A DNA stretch of 64,000 nt, from positions 30,388,892 through 30,452,891 of the forward strand of contig CALNVZ010003426.1 of assembly GCA_940671915.1 (NCBI GenBank). Direction: 5' to 3'. The stretch comes from Paracentrotus lividus (Eukaryota > Echinodermata > Echinoidea > Camarodonta > Echinidae). The translations under genes and the position numbers were made by a program. Below, piece by piece: positions 16,321 through 30,080 of the stretch (the stretch's first letter is position 1; each line of letters begins with the position of its first letter). The notes under the pieces are model-generated. The model was not told where the DNA came from, did not search any database, and saw nothing but the letters and a program-made list of their open reading frames with translations.

Positions 16321-16770
16321 ATTTTTGTAATTCTTCCTGCCCATGTTATCTTTATGACGTCACACAGCAGCAGGGATGATTCTCGGCAGACAAACTGGTG
16401 GAATTGGGGCGTGCACTCTTAGAATAGTTGAGCAAAAAAAAACAACAAAGTTTTAACCAACATCGGTGAACATACTGTCCACACAACTATTGGTTTAAAT
16501 TTGCACAACGTTTAACCAACTCTAGGCACTTGGAGTAATAATTGTCCAGAACTGGGTAACAATTGCGCAGAATTGGGAATTTTTTAAACCAACGATTACC
16601 CAACTAGAACCCACTAAAATTACCCAACACAATTTCACTACGTCCAACACAATAAATAATAGTGTTAATAAAAAAAATGTTTAAATCATCAACGCAGAAT
16701 AAAATATGGGAACGCCTTATTACACGTTGCAAAATTAGCTACTGTATACCATGTATACTGTTAAAAAAAA

Positions 16771-16775
16771 AAAAT

Positions 16776-16834
<59 letters not shown>

Positions 16835-17110
16835 AATGAAAAGTTCCACGTGTTGGAAGAATGTAATATTTATATACAACACAGAAGTGAGATCAACATC
16901 ATGCTTATTTCCAACGAGATTTTATTTTATTTTGATTCTCAAATTTTTGGAAAATACCTTTTCCTTTTTCAAGAGAGACAAGATTGAACAAACTAATTGT
17001 TCAAGCATGATGTTGATCTTCACTTCTGTGTTGTTATAAATAGATATATTATATATATATATATTATATATATATATTATATATATATTATATATATATA
17101 TATATATATT
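16771..17110. mobile_element. Inverted-repeat element set between (TA)n tracts
   Basis: Near-identical inverted arms of about 36 bp lie at 16871-16906 and 17003-17038 (AAGCATGATGTTGATCT then CACTTCTGTGTTGT on the inner side). Each arm is flanked outward by a (TA)n tract, 16771-16833 and 17044-17110. The symmetry suggests a MITE inserted into, or carrying, TA-rich ends. Confidence 0.75.
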
Positions 17111-17295
17111 ACTGTAGTGTACAGTAAATTACTGGCAACTCTGCTCACGGTAATTTACTGTAATTTTCTCTTTAATTAAGCTACTTCCAACAGTAAATTA
17201 CAGTAAATTACTGTAAATTCCCACAAGACACAGGAAACTACCTTCAAATATGCTGCTTTTTACTGTGAAGCAGAGTTGCCAGTAATTTACTATAA
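17111..17295. mobile_element. MITE-like palindrome with ACAGTAAATTACTGGCAACT arms
   Basis: The left arm at about 17120-17145 (ACAGTAAATTACTGGCAACT, then CTGCT) is matched by the complement at 17269-17292. Between them are several further copies of CAGTAAATTAC. A T-run of about 28 follows at 17311-17339. It is non-coding. Confidence 0.75.
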
Positions 17296-17307
17296 AAATT
17301 TATAGCA

Positions 17308-17339
<32 letters not shown>

Positions 17340-17343
<4 letters not shown>

Positions 17344-18519
17344 TCTACCGTAGTCTGCAACCGGGTTGGTACTGATGCATTATAAAACCCCAAAGCCCGT
17401 TACGGAAGGCAACGGTTTATTTCAAAATCTTGGAGGCTTTTTCAAGAATGTTGAGATCGAAGCAGAAAATAAAGCTATGACGTAAAACCTTTAAGTCCTT
17501 AGAAAAGGGTCCTTAATTAACTTCATTTCACAATAGGCAGGATCTAGATCCACATGAAAAAACTGTTATGACACTCTCCACAGCGATGTCTAAATTCTAA
17601 TAAAGCTAATGTTATTGTTAAAATGGGGCGAAACAGATGAGAATGGTGACATGCAATACTCTGTTTTTATACTTTCATCCGTTCCTTTCCCTTTCTACCA
17701 AGGCTATTGTAGAGTGGGCTTATGGGGTTGTATTATTTCGTCATATTATCCCTTAAAGATTGGAGGCTATGCGTATGTAAGGTTATACACTGGCTTCCCC
17801 TTTGAAGAATGATTCTGGAATTTGAGATGGGTTTAATGAGTTAAAATTCGGTTTTATTCCAAAGACATGTTTCGACTGCTTGCCCTCGAAGTGAAACAAC
17901 GATCTCGGGCTAAATGCGACGAAGAGAAAATACAAGAGCATAAAGTTATGACATCGGTTGATATTTGAACCTCAGTCTGCGAATACTATCCTTTTTAATA
18001 ATAACATAAAGACTGTCATCATTTTGATACAATTTAATACGCCCAGCTATGAATATCATATTATACTTTCCTTCTCGAAATAAATTCAGGAATTTTTTAC
18101 CTATATTGGAGGGTCGTGCACATGAATGATGCACATGTGTGATATATCGTTTGAAATTAAGTCACAGTTGGCAATACGTCATATTTCATTGTCTATATTT
18201 GTGATCTCTCCACCTCCCCTACCGCACCCCCTCGCTTCGTGCATCCCCCCCCCCCTCGTGTCTTTATAAGATCTTTTTTTTAGCAGTGTTCCCCCCACAC
18301 GAACGCCCATACCCCTTCACCATTTTCGGTCTCTGTCTTTCTATATCTCCCCTCCCTCTTACAAGGAAATCATCTTGAGAAATATATTGCATGGCATTAA
18401 AACAAAAAGTTTCATTTGATGAGCATTTGCATGGATCCACATCTTTATGTAACGTATCATGCAAAAACATGAATATTCATGTTATGCCCAATATTACGAT
18501 GATGAAGCGGTAGTGCTTG
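17340..18519. other. Intergenic DNA, no gene seen
   Basis: No repeat structure beyond C-runs near 18246-18257. The open frames at 17609-17812 (+) and 18264-18470 (-) are unrecognised and lack context. Confidence 0.5.
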
Positions 18520-18663
18520 CAGTGATGCAAAAACGGTGATTTTAAATTGGTGTTAAACCAGCACCACTGGTTTTTATATAGAACAACTCTCATGATGGTG
18601 TTGTCCTGTATAAACACTGGTGTTAATTATACACCAATTTAACACCAACGTTTTTGAAGTGTA
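18520..18663. mobile_element. MITE-like element with TTAAATTGGTGTT inner arms
   Basis: The left end CAGTGATGCAAAAACGGTG is matched on the minus strand at the right by CACTTCAAAAACGTTGGTG. Inner arms carry AAATTGGTGTTAA and its complement, with further GGTGTT/AACACC pairs inside. It is about 144 bp and non-coding. Confidence 0.7.
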
Positions 18664-20570
18664 GCGAATTGGCGATTATAGGCCTATGCTATTAATAACA
18701 TGATAAAGATAGATTTATATCAAACGTCTGTATGAATTATACGGTCACAAGAAGAACAGGTTTTAACAATCTCTGTAATCATGGGCTTCACACGGATTTA
18801 ATTTCCAGTTTTCTGTGGTGATATTTAACAAGTATCAAATGTCATGTCGGCAGGAAGGCTACCAAGCCTTGCTCAAAACACCCAGCGGAAAGTCGGTTTT
18901 TACCCGGGGGAGCTAGGGGAGGAAATACGTTACCCATCCGTTTCGATTAATCCCGTTTCAGTTGATATGTAGTGGAAGGGTAGGCCTATCATTTTCGTCA
19001 TATATTTGAAAAAGCTATGCTGGGTTTGGAGATTTTAAACTCGTACAGGAAAGTCAAGAGGTCAATTTTTGACTAATTTTGGGGGCCAATTACCCATTTT
19101 ATCCCATACTATTTTTTTTTTAATAGCCTCGTGTCCATTTGCACAATACAATGTCATAGACGCTTGGGGTATATATTCGCAACTCAAATAATAAAGAAAA
19201 AAAAAAGGAAAAAGAGAAACGAATTATAAGAATATCGCCCAAAATTGAAACCATATAGACTACGTTTATATTTTTCAGATCGAAAAAGATGAGCTTGCAA
19301 AAATATGGACATTTTCATGATAATATAAGAAAGGTCGTAAGCCCGAATTCATAATAACTCATCACAAATTTGACAAAAAAATGCAATAAATGTAATTTAA
19401 CTTTGGGTGAAACCTTTTAATGATTAACACGTTGATTGAGACACACATAAATAAATCACAAAACCATGCCAGGGGACTGAATATGTTTTTATTAACGACG
19501 CATTTAGCCCGTATTATGATCTTAATTTTTCCTCTTTTCCAAAGCCCATAAAAATGAAACGGTTAGTTTTTTTAGAAATAAAAACGTGCAATGATTTAGC
19601 GGTGGTAATTGCAAATAAACTAATTCGGCGCTGATGTATGATTCATCCATTGTAGAAAAACAACAAAAATATTTCTTTGTGATTGTTTCAAGGTCATGCA
19701 TACCTATTAGTTAAGTCGTGCCAAACGGTCTGATGATCATTGTCTAATTCATTTCATCATTATATGTCATTATAGGGGATCGAACTGTGTTTTTCATTAA
19801 AGTGATTTTTGTTGAATACAATTAATAGCAAAATACTTCATAAACCTTAAAACTATAACCAACGCAGAAAAGACACTTACAATTTTCCGATTGCGTCTGT
19901 CGAAAATATAAATGATGTTTTGGGAATGGTTTTTCAAACCTCAATCACTCTTCGCTGTGGACAATTTTCTTGAAATAGAAAAGCGACCTTGACTCATTAG
20001 TTAAAGGGATGTTCCATAAAATCAACAAAACTGATGAATTGTTGAGTTTGGAGACATGTCATCGCATTTCCTGCCATTTAAAGGTATGCAGAGCACCTCT
20101 GAATAACAAAAGGACGTTAACCTATTATCATTGAAACAGACTAAGCGCCCCCCCCCCTCCCCTGCACTTTATTAATATTCCAATTCGAGATTGAGTACTG
20201 CTTTCAAAGACTAATTTCAGTAGTGTAGGTTATCAATTCAAAATCAAGTATAATTCAGTGGCTATTTTGAGATGACAGTGACTATTTCTTATCAATCGGA
20301 TTGTTTTTTTCGCATTTACCCTTTTAACCTCTTGACAGAGTAAAAGATTGATAAAATAATGGATTCATTGTAGCGGGCAGGTCTTTCAGAAGAAAGTCTC
20401 TTGTATGTGATATCTGCATCAAAATGCTGAATGTATACATTTTCTACTAGTACAGAGTTCCATCTCTGGGAATAGGATGCGTGGGATATTGTGTTTTTTT
20501 GTGTTTTTTTTTGTATATTGTTATACATCGTTGGAACACACACATCTCTCGAACCCCGCCCCCATTACCC
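18664..20570. other. Intergenic AT-rich DNA, no gene seen
   Basis: Frequent stops in all frames. An open frame at 20316-20543 (-) is unrecognised. I see no repeats of note. Confidence 0.5.
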
Positions 20571-20602
20571 ACCCCCCCCCCCAAAAAAAAGGGGGGGGGG
20601 GT
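20571..20602. repeat. C-run / A8 / G-run palindrome
   Basis: About 11 C, 8 A and 10 G in direct succession. The C and G runs can pair as a hairpin with an A loop. A similar block is at 51985-52007. Confidence 0.85.
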
Positions 20603-20958
20603 TAAAATACCTTGTTAAATGCAAAGCATTTTAAACCCCTATATGCCGTCAGTTTGAATTTGCTTTTTGCATAAAAATGAAGGGGGGAATTTTAGAGCTC
20701 CTTGTAACGCATACTGTTTTCGTACATACTTCAACATAAAATTTACTACAGAAGCAACTATCTTCTTCTTCTCGAGTCCGTTCCCTCGTTGTTCAAGCAA
20801 TTATGTGCCTCATAGTTCAATAAAGTACAGGTTAACTCAATATTTCTTCAACATTTCCTTAACTATTATGATTATCTCCATTTAACTCTATCATCTATCT
20901 TCTTTATATTTCATTAATATAAAGAGACTATAATTTTTGTGCGTCTCCAAATCTTGTT

Positions 20959-20989
20959 TCCCTCCACCCCCCCCCCCTTCTCCCCCCCC

Positions 20990-21056
<67 letters not shown>
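20959..21056. repeat. C-rich tract and (CT)n microsatellite
   Basis: C-rich runs with short interruptions lead into an uninterrupted CT dinucleotide repeat from about 20994 to 21045. The Pro/Ser-Leu open frames across it are artefacts of the repeat. Confidence 0.95.
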
Positions 21057-21057
<1 letters not shown>

Positions 21058-24000
21058 GGTCTCCCTCCCTCTATATCCCTCTCATTCTCTTCCTATCCTC
21101 ATCGTCCATCCCTGTTTTTTCCATTTTTCATATATATCATGGCGGGTTCACCCCTGCTGATGGAGGATCTTGCAAGCATTCAAGCGAGCCATAAAAGCGG
21201 TGATAAAAACATCAAAATCTGCTTATCGCTGGCGGATCATTGAATGAGAAACGCCTTGTAGCCTAGCTGGAAGCAAATTGTGAAAATCCCTTGAAAAAGA
21301 CTGAATATCGTTCACCAAGAGCTCAACTATCATACGATTGATTTCGACCACCTTTCACCCATGGTTTTGTCCGAGATTACGCAAAAGTAATTGCTTATGT
21401 CATAATGGTGAGAGCTGAAACGCCTTTGCTACCATGTAGAAGTAAATATAAAACTACCTCTAACGACGGTTTGGCTCTAAAAAAAAAACTGACCTGTTGC
21501 CAATACTGATCAGTTAGTGGAATTAATACTGTTTTGAACATAAAATGGGGAATATAAAATAAGGTTTGTGACGTCAAAATGTATATTGCATTAAATAGAA
21601 GGATTATTTGGGGAAGGTCTGACCCGTAAAAAAAGTGTGCGACATCTACTGCTGCTGTAAAAAAAAACACGTCATTATAGTTAACAGTACAAAGATTCTA
21701 GCTTTTCAAGTAAATAGCCATCATGACCATTATTTTCAATTCAAACTGTAATAAAATCGACTGCTCATATAACCATGTCATATATTTTTTTTACAGTCAT
21801 AAACATTATTATTGTTAATACCTTTTGAATCAATAATTTCTACCGATGCGGAGACATTGACAAAACATCAACCGATTCGAAAAAGGAAAAAAAAAAAACA
21901 GAAAGCAGACTGGAGACGGATTTTAGCCTGCCTACGCAAAGCTGTTTCAAGTCAAGGCGCTATAAATGTCCATAAACGGAAATTAAAAGGGAACCCTGTT
22001 TCAATAAACAATCAAATACCGAGCGAAGCGTCATTTTCTCTATATTCCACCCATCCATACTTGCATCATTCTCAAGTAGTATGAAGGATACTAACAAGAA
22101 AAATCTCGACTATTTTTCCTTCATCTCGAAGTCGAGATCTTTTCATTATTAGAGCGGGGAATATCTATTGCCTATCAAAAAGAAACCCTTAACACTTAAA
22201 TCTTTTGAAAAGCCCACTCTTATCTATGGTGTCGTAAAATATGGGAGAGACAAATGAGAAAACAAATACCAAGCTGAACTCTGAAGTCATGACATAAGAG
22301 GTAGAAGCAATCATTCACGTGGGTACTTTCCCACTTCCACGATTTCAGAGAAAAATCGTCATGACCCTATACGCATTGCGCATTTGCTTTTTTGAGTGAT
22401 ATCTATGCCCTTGGAAGAATATGATTTAAATGAACTATCCACTTCTTAAAATCAGAATTTGTAATAACATTTATTTGATCGGTACTTATTGTTTTAAAGA
22501 CACAATGCAATCCGATGTCATTATAATACTGCTCGAGAGTGTTTCTGTAAAAGATGGGAATCGGAAAATAGAACCTTACTGACGCTCCGGCGACAATTTC
22601 TCCGCTTTAAATTCCATACAACAATCAAGCGACTAACTTCAACCCTAGGCATAACACAATACCTCAACACCCTCAACCTAATCCTATTTAAGAAAAAAAA
22701 AGAAAAAAATATATGCAACCCTAAATCTAACCCAATATCTAAAAAGAAATAACGCAAGGAGAAATGCCGCCGGAGTAAATATCGTCTCACCGAATCCGAC
22801 TGCCGACCAAAAACATGTTTACATCTCCCTAAGATCGCCCAATCATACCCGTATTGTGGTGAGGAGGCATTGGTGGTTCAATTTTGACGTATAATGGGAA
22901 CGGACCCAAGAAGAGCTCTCAATTGACTATCAATATAAAAAGATGGAGTTGTTGTGATGAATAAGAAGACAATTTAAAGTGACAGGTGAATTTCTATCTC
23001 AGGTAGATTGTTATTACATCGTCTCATTAAACGCTCCCAAATTTGTGCTTATTGAAAAATCGTGGTTTTTGTAATATAATTCAATTTGGGGGAAACTCGA
23101 AAGGAATTTTCTCGGTCAATTTGTTCATGCGGTGTGGATGAATCTTGTCTTTTATTATTTTCAACCGTTGTAGAATTTTAATCCTGTCACTTTTGGTGTT
23201 TGTCTTGATTATTGCTGTGTCCTTGTACGATTTCTCTATTTTGCACTTTCGTTCTTTTTCAGCCATAATTTAGTTTAGTTTCCATCACCTATATTTTCTT
23301 GTTGAAGTTTTTTTAATCTTTAGAAGATTTAGAGTGAACAGATATTATGTGTCGGCTTTAGGATACACCAGCGTCAATTCGATTTCTTAGCTTATTAGAT
23401 ATATTCATTTCCTCCAAAGTATTACATTTTTCATCGACTTATCTTCATACATTTATTTTTAAACAACCAAATTAATTCTTACAAATCACTCATTATTACT
23501 CCGAATACACTTAACAACACTAATAACATATTTCTTTCTGCCATCGAAACATTTATTTTTAAAAACACCAAAACATTAATTTAACGCATGTAGAGCTAAA
23601 ATACTGTAAGTCTAAATAATGGCATAAGTGTTCACACAAATCCAATGCTCAAAATATGATTTAAGTAATGCAATAATTTTAAAATTACAACTGGAATTAC
23701 TTGTTATTTAATTTGGCGCGCATCCTCCTTAGAAATAGCACAAAAATAATCTTTCCTCTCCAGGTGTTTTGTTTGTTTGTTTTTTGTTTTTTGTTTTTTT
23801 TTGTTTTTTTTTACTATGCCATTGTACTTGGATATTTTTACAATTATTAATTTGCAAAAAGATATAAAGGAATCCTGAAAACAGTATTCGGAGACATTTA
23901 AAACCTGTTGCATGATTATATTCCTTGATAATCCACATCTAAAAAAAAAAATCATTTTGAGCCTTTATCTGTCTGTCTCCCCTTTTGTTTAAAAATGACT

Positions 24001-27000
24001 GTGCCTGTCATCTACTGCTCTCAGGAATGAAAAGGTAAAAGTCTTTCCTTTCAGAATATACCAAAATGGCCGACAACACTCTGGTTATGAATGAAATATA
24101 ATAACATATAAAAGGCTAAAAAATAGAAAGATGCATGTATTTTGTTGCAGTAATTATTGGGGTTTAGGGTAGATGTGTATGTTATATTCCTAATACCGGT
24201 TGGAGTGAATTTCCTGAAGTATTTCAGAGTATAGCTCACCTTAAATCTTATCCCTCTGTTTACCAAAGCAAAAGTGCTTGTAAATCCGACTATCATTATA
24301 AAAATTTAAAAAAATTGAAAAGCAATATTAATTTTTGTTTCAGGTTTAAAGATTGCTTTTTAGCAAGGCCGAGTACAAACTATGAAATATCACAGTAAGC
24401 ACATAATACAAATTCAAGAGGTTTAAAACCCAGTGAGTGTCAACATCAAATTGAAACGATGAACAATCAAAGAAGAAAAACTTAAAAGGTATGTGCCTTT
24501 TTATAGAAATTGCTGACATTTTGTAGAAACAGTTTCTTTGTGAAATGAGCGTCGTGATAGGTCATTTGTATTCAGATGATCAATGACGTTAAATGACAAG
24601 GGAATAAATTGATCTTGTTCATTATAAAGTTTCAATCAACAGGGACAGATTGTGATACAGAAAAATATTAAATTTACCAGTCTTTCTGAATAATCTCGCC
24701 CCAAAGATAATGCGACCACTTCTTCTTCATTGGCACATTTTAGACGATGCAGTCACAATGAAATGATAAACCCATTACTGGTCTAAAACTAACTTTACAA
24801 TTCACGGCAAAGCTAGTGTCAGTGTGAAGTTACCTTGGCAGTATGACCGCGGTATTATGGTGTATGTATGGAGGCGAAAAGAAATATATTCCTTTTTTCA
24901 TATAGCCATAGATGTGGGTAATCTGTGTTTTGACCATTGCATTGAGGTCATCTGATGATGATAGCATAGATTCTGCCCCAAATGCAAGTTAACAAACGAT
25001 CCCCATCTATTGAACTTTACATCTACGTTCATACAAAATCAATTATAAATCACTAGCACATTTCTATAAAGTATTGATCTATCTGTTTTATTTCTTCATG
25101 TTAATCTATCACATTATAAAATACGTGATTATAAGTTAAATCTTACTGGAAGGTTTTTGGTCTTGTGTCGTTTATAAATTAATTATCATTATGTTCTTAT
25201 ATAAAGGTCAGATGCAAAGCAGTTAAAAAGTGGCCACTGTGTATGTGACTTTATATTTAGACATCCTTGAATACTGATGAAAGTCGTTTGCATAATTTGG
25301 TGCATTGTTCAACATATAACGGTACAATATAGTGGATACGTGGATGCGAATTGCAAAACAAATTTGAGTAATTTATGTAAATTTGCCAGATTTTTAAATT
25401 CATCATGACAATCAGTAAAGACTTGGCTCCTCATTGCGTTTATCTGACTTTGCTTCTGACTCAATATTGTTCGGACTATAATCATTACTGAATCCATTCA
25501 TTCGTTCATTTGGTTTGCAAACGTTAAATGTGACGAAAAATTATATTTTGTGGGGAAAAAGAATGAAGATTCGCTTTAAAACCTCATGTGGGCAGTACCA
25601 TTATTGATGGGTAAACTATAATGATATCTTACTCCAAGAAAATATAGAGAATTCGTTGATTGATAAGATTTAGAAATAGGCCATGTTGGCCAGATATCAA
25701 TCCACTTTTCTCCCCATGGCCGTAAACGATTCATTCCGGAAAAAAAGTATTGTGATGTAAAAGACACTCCTCGCTAATTATTCATTGACTTTTGTTGGTA
25801 AACTCAGTGAGAGCTGCAGTAACACTGGACAGAATGACTCTATATCATTACTAAACCGGTCAAAATATTGTACTACCCTGAATAGAAGATTAGGGGTTGG
25901 TTTGGAGTTCGTCGCACCCATGTGAACAGGGTGTGGCTGGATTTCTACTGCAGGTGTGTTGCGCTTTTACAGACGCAAATCCAAGGAGAAGTACTGGACG
26001 TGTGAATTTGGTGTAGAGGTCAAGAATGCATGCATTCGTTGGTGTTAAGAATTTGGGATAGTGGTGTGCGAATTCAAAAAAATGTGTGCCGACCCCTTTT
26101 TTAAAATTAAATCAGTAAACCCGAGTAACTTTAAAGCTTGTTGAATAGTGACTGTGCAAAATTACTTCTATTTTGCTTTCCTCTTGCCATAATTATGACA
26201 TATCGGCAATACACATTAAAAATCCTTCCCTAAATGCACGGATACAAAAATACATGCTTTTGGGATCACTATTCAAATGAAAATATGTGTAAAGGCCTTA
26301 CCAGACAAACTTCCAGATTTACCATAACCGACAAAGTCTTGACCCTTCAGAGCAACTCAGCTTTTTATTCAGTCCATCAAAGGTCTGGCGTTCATCTCGT
26401 CGGTGTAAAATGGGCTAAAATCGTTTTACACCGGAGGCGGGCGATTCCGCCAAGGTATATCCCACGCTGTAAATGATCATGATCTTCCCCTCAATGGGAT
26501 GATTACATTGTGATGACAGTCATACCTCATAATTGATTCCATTTATGATTCAACCATTGCCTACGGAGATAGAGATGGTTCATACAATGTTATTGGAAAG
26601 AGATTAATCAATAATTGTATTCACTTTTTTTTTTATCTTTGAGGTAGTTTGGCTATCGCTTTAAATGTTAGTAGAACAACCCTAAAGTACGGAGGCTGGT
26701 ACTGTACAATAATGTCAGAGTGATATGTTTATTTCGACTGAGAAAAGTTTTAAACCACAGAATACTGACGCAACATTATTATAGACACCCTATTGATAAT
26801 GGCAACAACATTCATGTAATTTATTATAACAAAATTTACATTCTTGTATGGACAAAACACCGGGAATTTTAACCTAATTAGGACAAAAACACTCTAAACC
26901 TATATACTCAAATATTAAACGAAGACAACGCCGCTGTCGGACTTGACCAAATCAGGCAACGTATATAAATAACGGGTGGTACTCTTGTTTATCCACTTAG

Positions 27001-30000
27001 TTTGACGCTTATGGCCAGATGTTGTCCGTCAAAGCTACCAGAAACTTTATGCATGCAGAAAACATTTTGTTTGTTTTTTGTTTGTTTGTTTGTTTTTTAT
27101 TGTTGCTAGAAAACGGATGTCGTGGTCCGTCCCTTTTTCGATGGTTGTGCGTTTATGACCGTTTCTTATACATATCACGCGGTTTGATCAACAATCGTCC
27201 TAAATGTGTCCTGTGTATTTGTGCTATGTCTGTATGCAAGAACGCCGAGCAAACGCAAACGCGTGAGAAGCGATCAAGAACAGTACTTATACCGGAGCAA
27301 ACGCTCAAACGCACAACCAACGGATATGTACCGGATCTCGGCATCACTTTCTTATCCGTTTACCTCATCTGACCATGTCTAACAGCTTTATAACGTCTAC
27401 GCGGAGAGCGTCGGTTCCTTTTGAATCATATTGATGCAATGCAATTGTTGCTTTAAATACATGATATCAGCGTCTAAGAAAACACACGATTGAATTTCAG
27501 AGCATTTTTCCCCCTCAATTTTCTAGCCTGAATTGGTGGCTATATCACCTGCTGCTGAAGGGGATGCGACTAAGACAAGGTGTGGCGTGTATCACATACG
27601 TTTATTTTAGTGTTCATGTCTTTACCTGATTAGTGTTTCTCTGTTATATCTAACAAAATTACATCAATCACTTCGTAGACATACCCACAAGCATGTCCAA
27701 AGCAGGTGTCTTTGAAAACTTGTATGTTAAAGAAAGATAATGTCGCAAGTTGATGGTCAATAGGGAGTTATCAATTAGCTCTGCCTAGAATTGTGGAAGT
27801 CAATTCACTCCCGGCTATTATAATTATGATACCTAATGTTTTCCACAAAAACCAGAAGCACTGCAGCTACCTTGAGTGTTGAAAAATAGCTTGATATTAT
27901 ATTCGGCTTATTATGACATGGTTTAACCTCCACTAAAAATGTATCAACAAGGTTGATTAGTTTTTGAACAACATATTTCCGGTGTAAATCTTCTTGAGGC
28001 TATATTAGTAGCCTAATGATGTAAACATGGTAAACACATTACAAGGCGGATATTATTGTTGTCGCATGAAATAATGGGGTATTAAATAGAATCATGATAA
28101 GGATACCCAATTATTTATGATTTTCGAATGGGTGGGGCTTCTTTTGTAATTTTTTTTTTTTAGAGTATTAACGTCTTTATAAGCCTCGCTAATTTGATTT
28201 ACACAAGGGGATGGGTGTATGAAAACAAAAATCTCTAATTCTGACCCCTCCGTTCCCAAATACAAACAAAAACAAAAACAAGAACAAAAACCATAGATTT
28301 CACAAACAAAATTACGAGCGGGAGGAAGCAGGCTGAGGTTGTGAAACATACAAAAAATGAGACATATTTTCTCGGAGATCATCAAGAGTTTGGTGGCAAC
28401 ATAAACCACGATTTCTTGTCATGTTATGATAACCTAATAAATGGTTGTACCAAGTCTGATGCCTTAAAGCCAGTGAATATCGTATGTCATGCCAGCCCTT
28501 AAGATTCTACGTTGAATGATCTTATCAGCATGATTTTCGTTTTCCGATTGTGTCCTGCGGTTGTCAAAAATCAAAACACAATACCGTGCGAAAGCTTAAT
28601 ATGTGGTTTTCAACATGATAATCATACTGTAATTGCATTGAACTGTTTAACAATGTGAAGGGAAAAAAATATGGCAAATAGTCTATACCCTCCATTCCGG
28701 CAGGCGGAGAGTAAATAAAGAACGAACAGGTTAGTAAGTCGCACACTATGCTTTTAAAAGATAAAATATTTAGCGAGGAAACTGAGATGATATCAAAAAA
28801 TTAAAAGAGACGAAAAAATTATACAATACAGATTGATATCAATCAATCGCTATTGATTTGATGACATAGAGATCAGCTCTTTGTAATGAAATCTTAATTA
28901 AAAACTGATAATTTCATTTCACTAACAAATCTATTTATTCATTACATATTCTATATTCACAAAATGATGACGCGTGCAGTATGACATGCATGACCACCGA
29001 GCCATAACGCTCATAAATATGACGCTTCAAAATTATTACGTTAATAAGAGTGGCCTAGCAAAACGGACACCCACCTTCACCTGGATGGGGAGTGGCAAAA
29101 GTAGATTGATGGTTTAAGATAGTTCGAGTCTCTCTAGGATTTAAATCTATATCTTGCTTAAAAGCTCCAAAAAATACACAAAGAGAGTTCTGTTATTTTC
29201 CTTATTGAATTTGAGCTAAAAAGAAAATGTCTTAGAGTTTAAAATATTTGTACGTGTTCGTACCTTGTTCAATCATACAAATTCGTTGTTGAATATCATG
29301 TAGTGGCTCAAGATAGAGTTGAACCCGAATGGGCAGGCATTTTCTCTGTCAGTGCAAGCAAATTATGAAATATTAAATGCTCAATTTTGAAGTTCAATCT
29401 TTCTTATTTCTTATAACCACTAAAAAAGAGCAGCGCATTCATGAACAAGAAGTGTTTAAATCAAATTGTGAAAATTAGATTGCGCAGACGATGTGGGCAA
29501 GATTTCCAAATGCAACGAAGTTTACGAGCAAAGGGATGGTTCACTAGCATTTATTTTATGTTCTTTGTTAGGTTTCATTCACCAAATTTCATAAGCATGA
29601 GTTCTTATCTTGCTTGCATCCAGTGTCGTTTCCAATGCTTTGAGTTGCGCAATCTGATTTTGACAATTGAATTTTAAACTTCTTGCTCATCTTTGCGTAG
29701 CTCAGTTGCATTGTATTAGACGTCATTGTCAAAAGAAAGTAGAAAATGAAATGCAATATGATGTGCCAAATATTTCATAATTGCTTGCTTTCACAAACAA
29801 AAAGACTACATATTTGGGTTCCGCTCTTTCTGAGATACGCTGTCTTTATAGAGACAACTATAAAAACCATAAACATGCAGTGTTAAAAAAAGTTAGTTTG
29901 CTTACTTGCTTTCTTATACCCAAATAACACCAGTGGGGCCGACTTCAACCATCACTAGATCGAATTAAGTAATAATATTCAAAAGAAAGGTAAGTTAGTG

Positions 30001-30080
30001 AATGATCTGGAGTTGGTCTTGAGTCGATGTTTGAAGGTGTGACTCGGTCAAGGGTTAATCAGAACTAAATAAAACTGATC
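21057..30080. other. Intergenic, or intron of the neuropeptide gene; no further exon recognised
   Basis: About 9 kb of AT-rich sequence. It contains the second CCTAA-rich repeat (22575-22800) and TTTG/T runs near 23770-23815 and 27065-27105. Open frames at 21812-22084 (+), 27019-27372 (+) and 29441-29677 (+) match nothing I know. If the neuropeptide gene is spliced at 30088, its next exon should lie in this stretch or beyond, but I could not identify it. Confidence 0.5.

Noticed and set aside
23081-23266. Lys/Ile-rich 61-codon frame (-)
   Set aside because: Composition expected of AT-rich DNA; no motif and no supported exon borders.
27019-27372. 117-codon open frame (+) with a hydrophobic N-terminal part and several Cys
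   Set aside because: The hydrophobic part comes from a TTTG repeat, no signal cleavage or family motif is convincing, and no splice partners were found.
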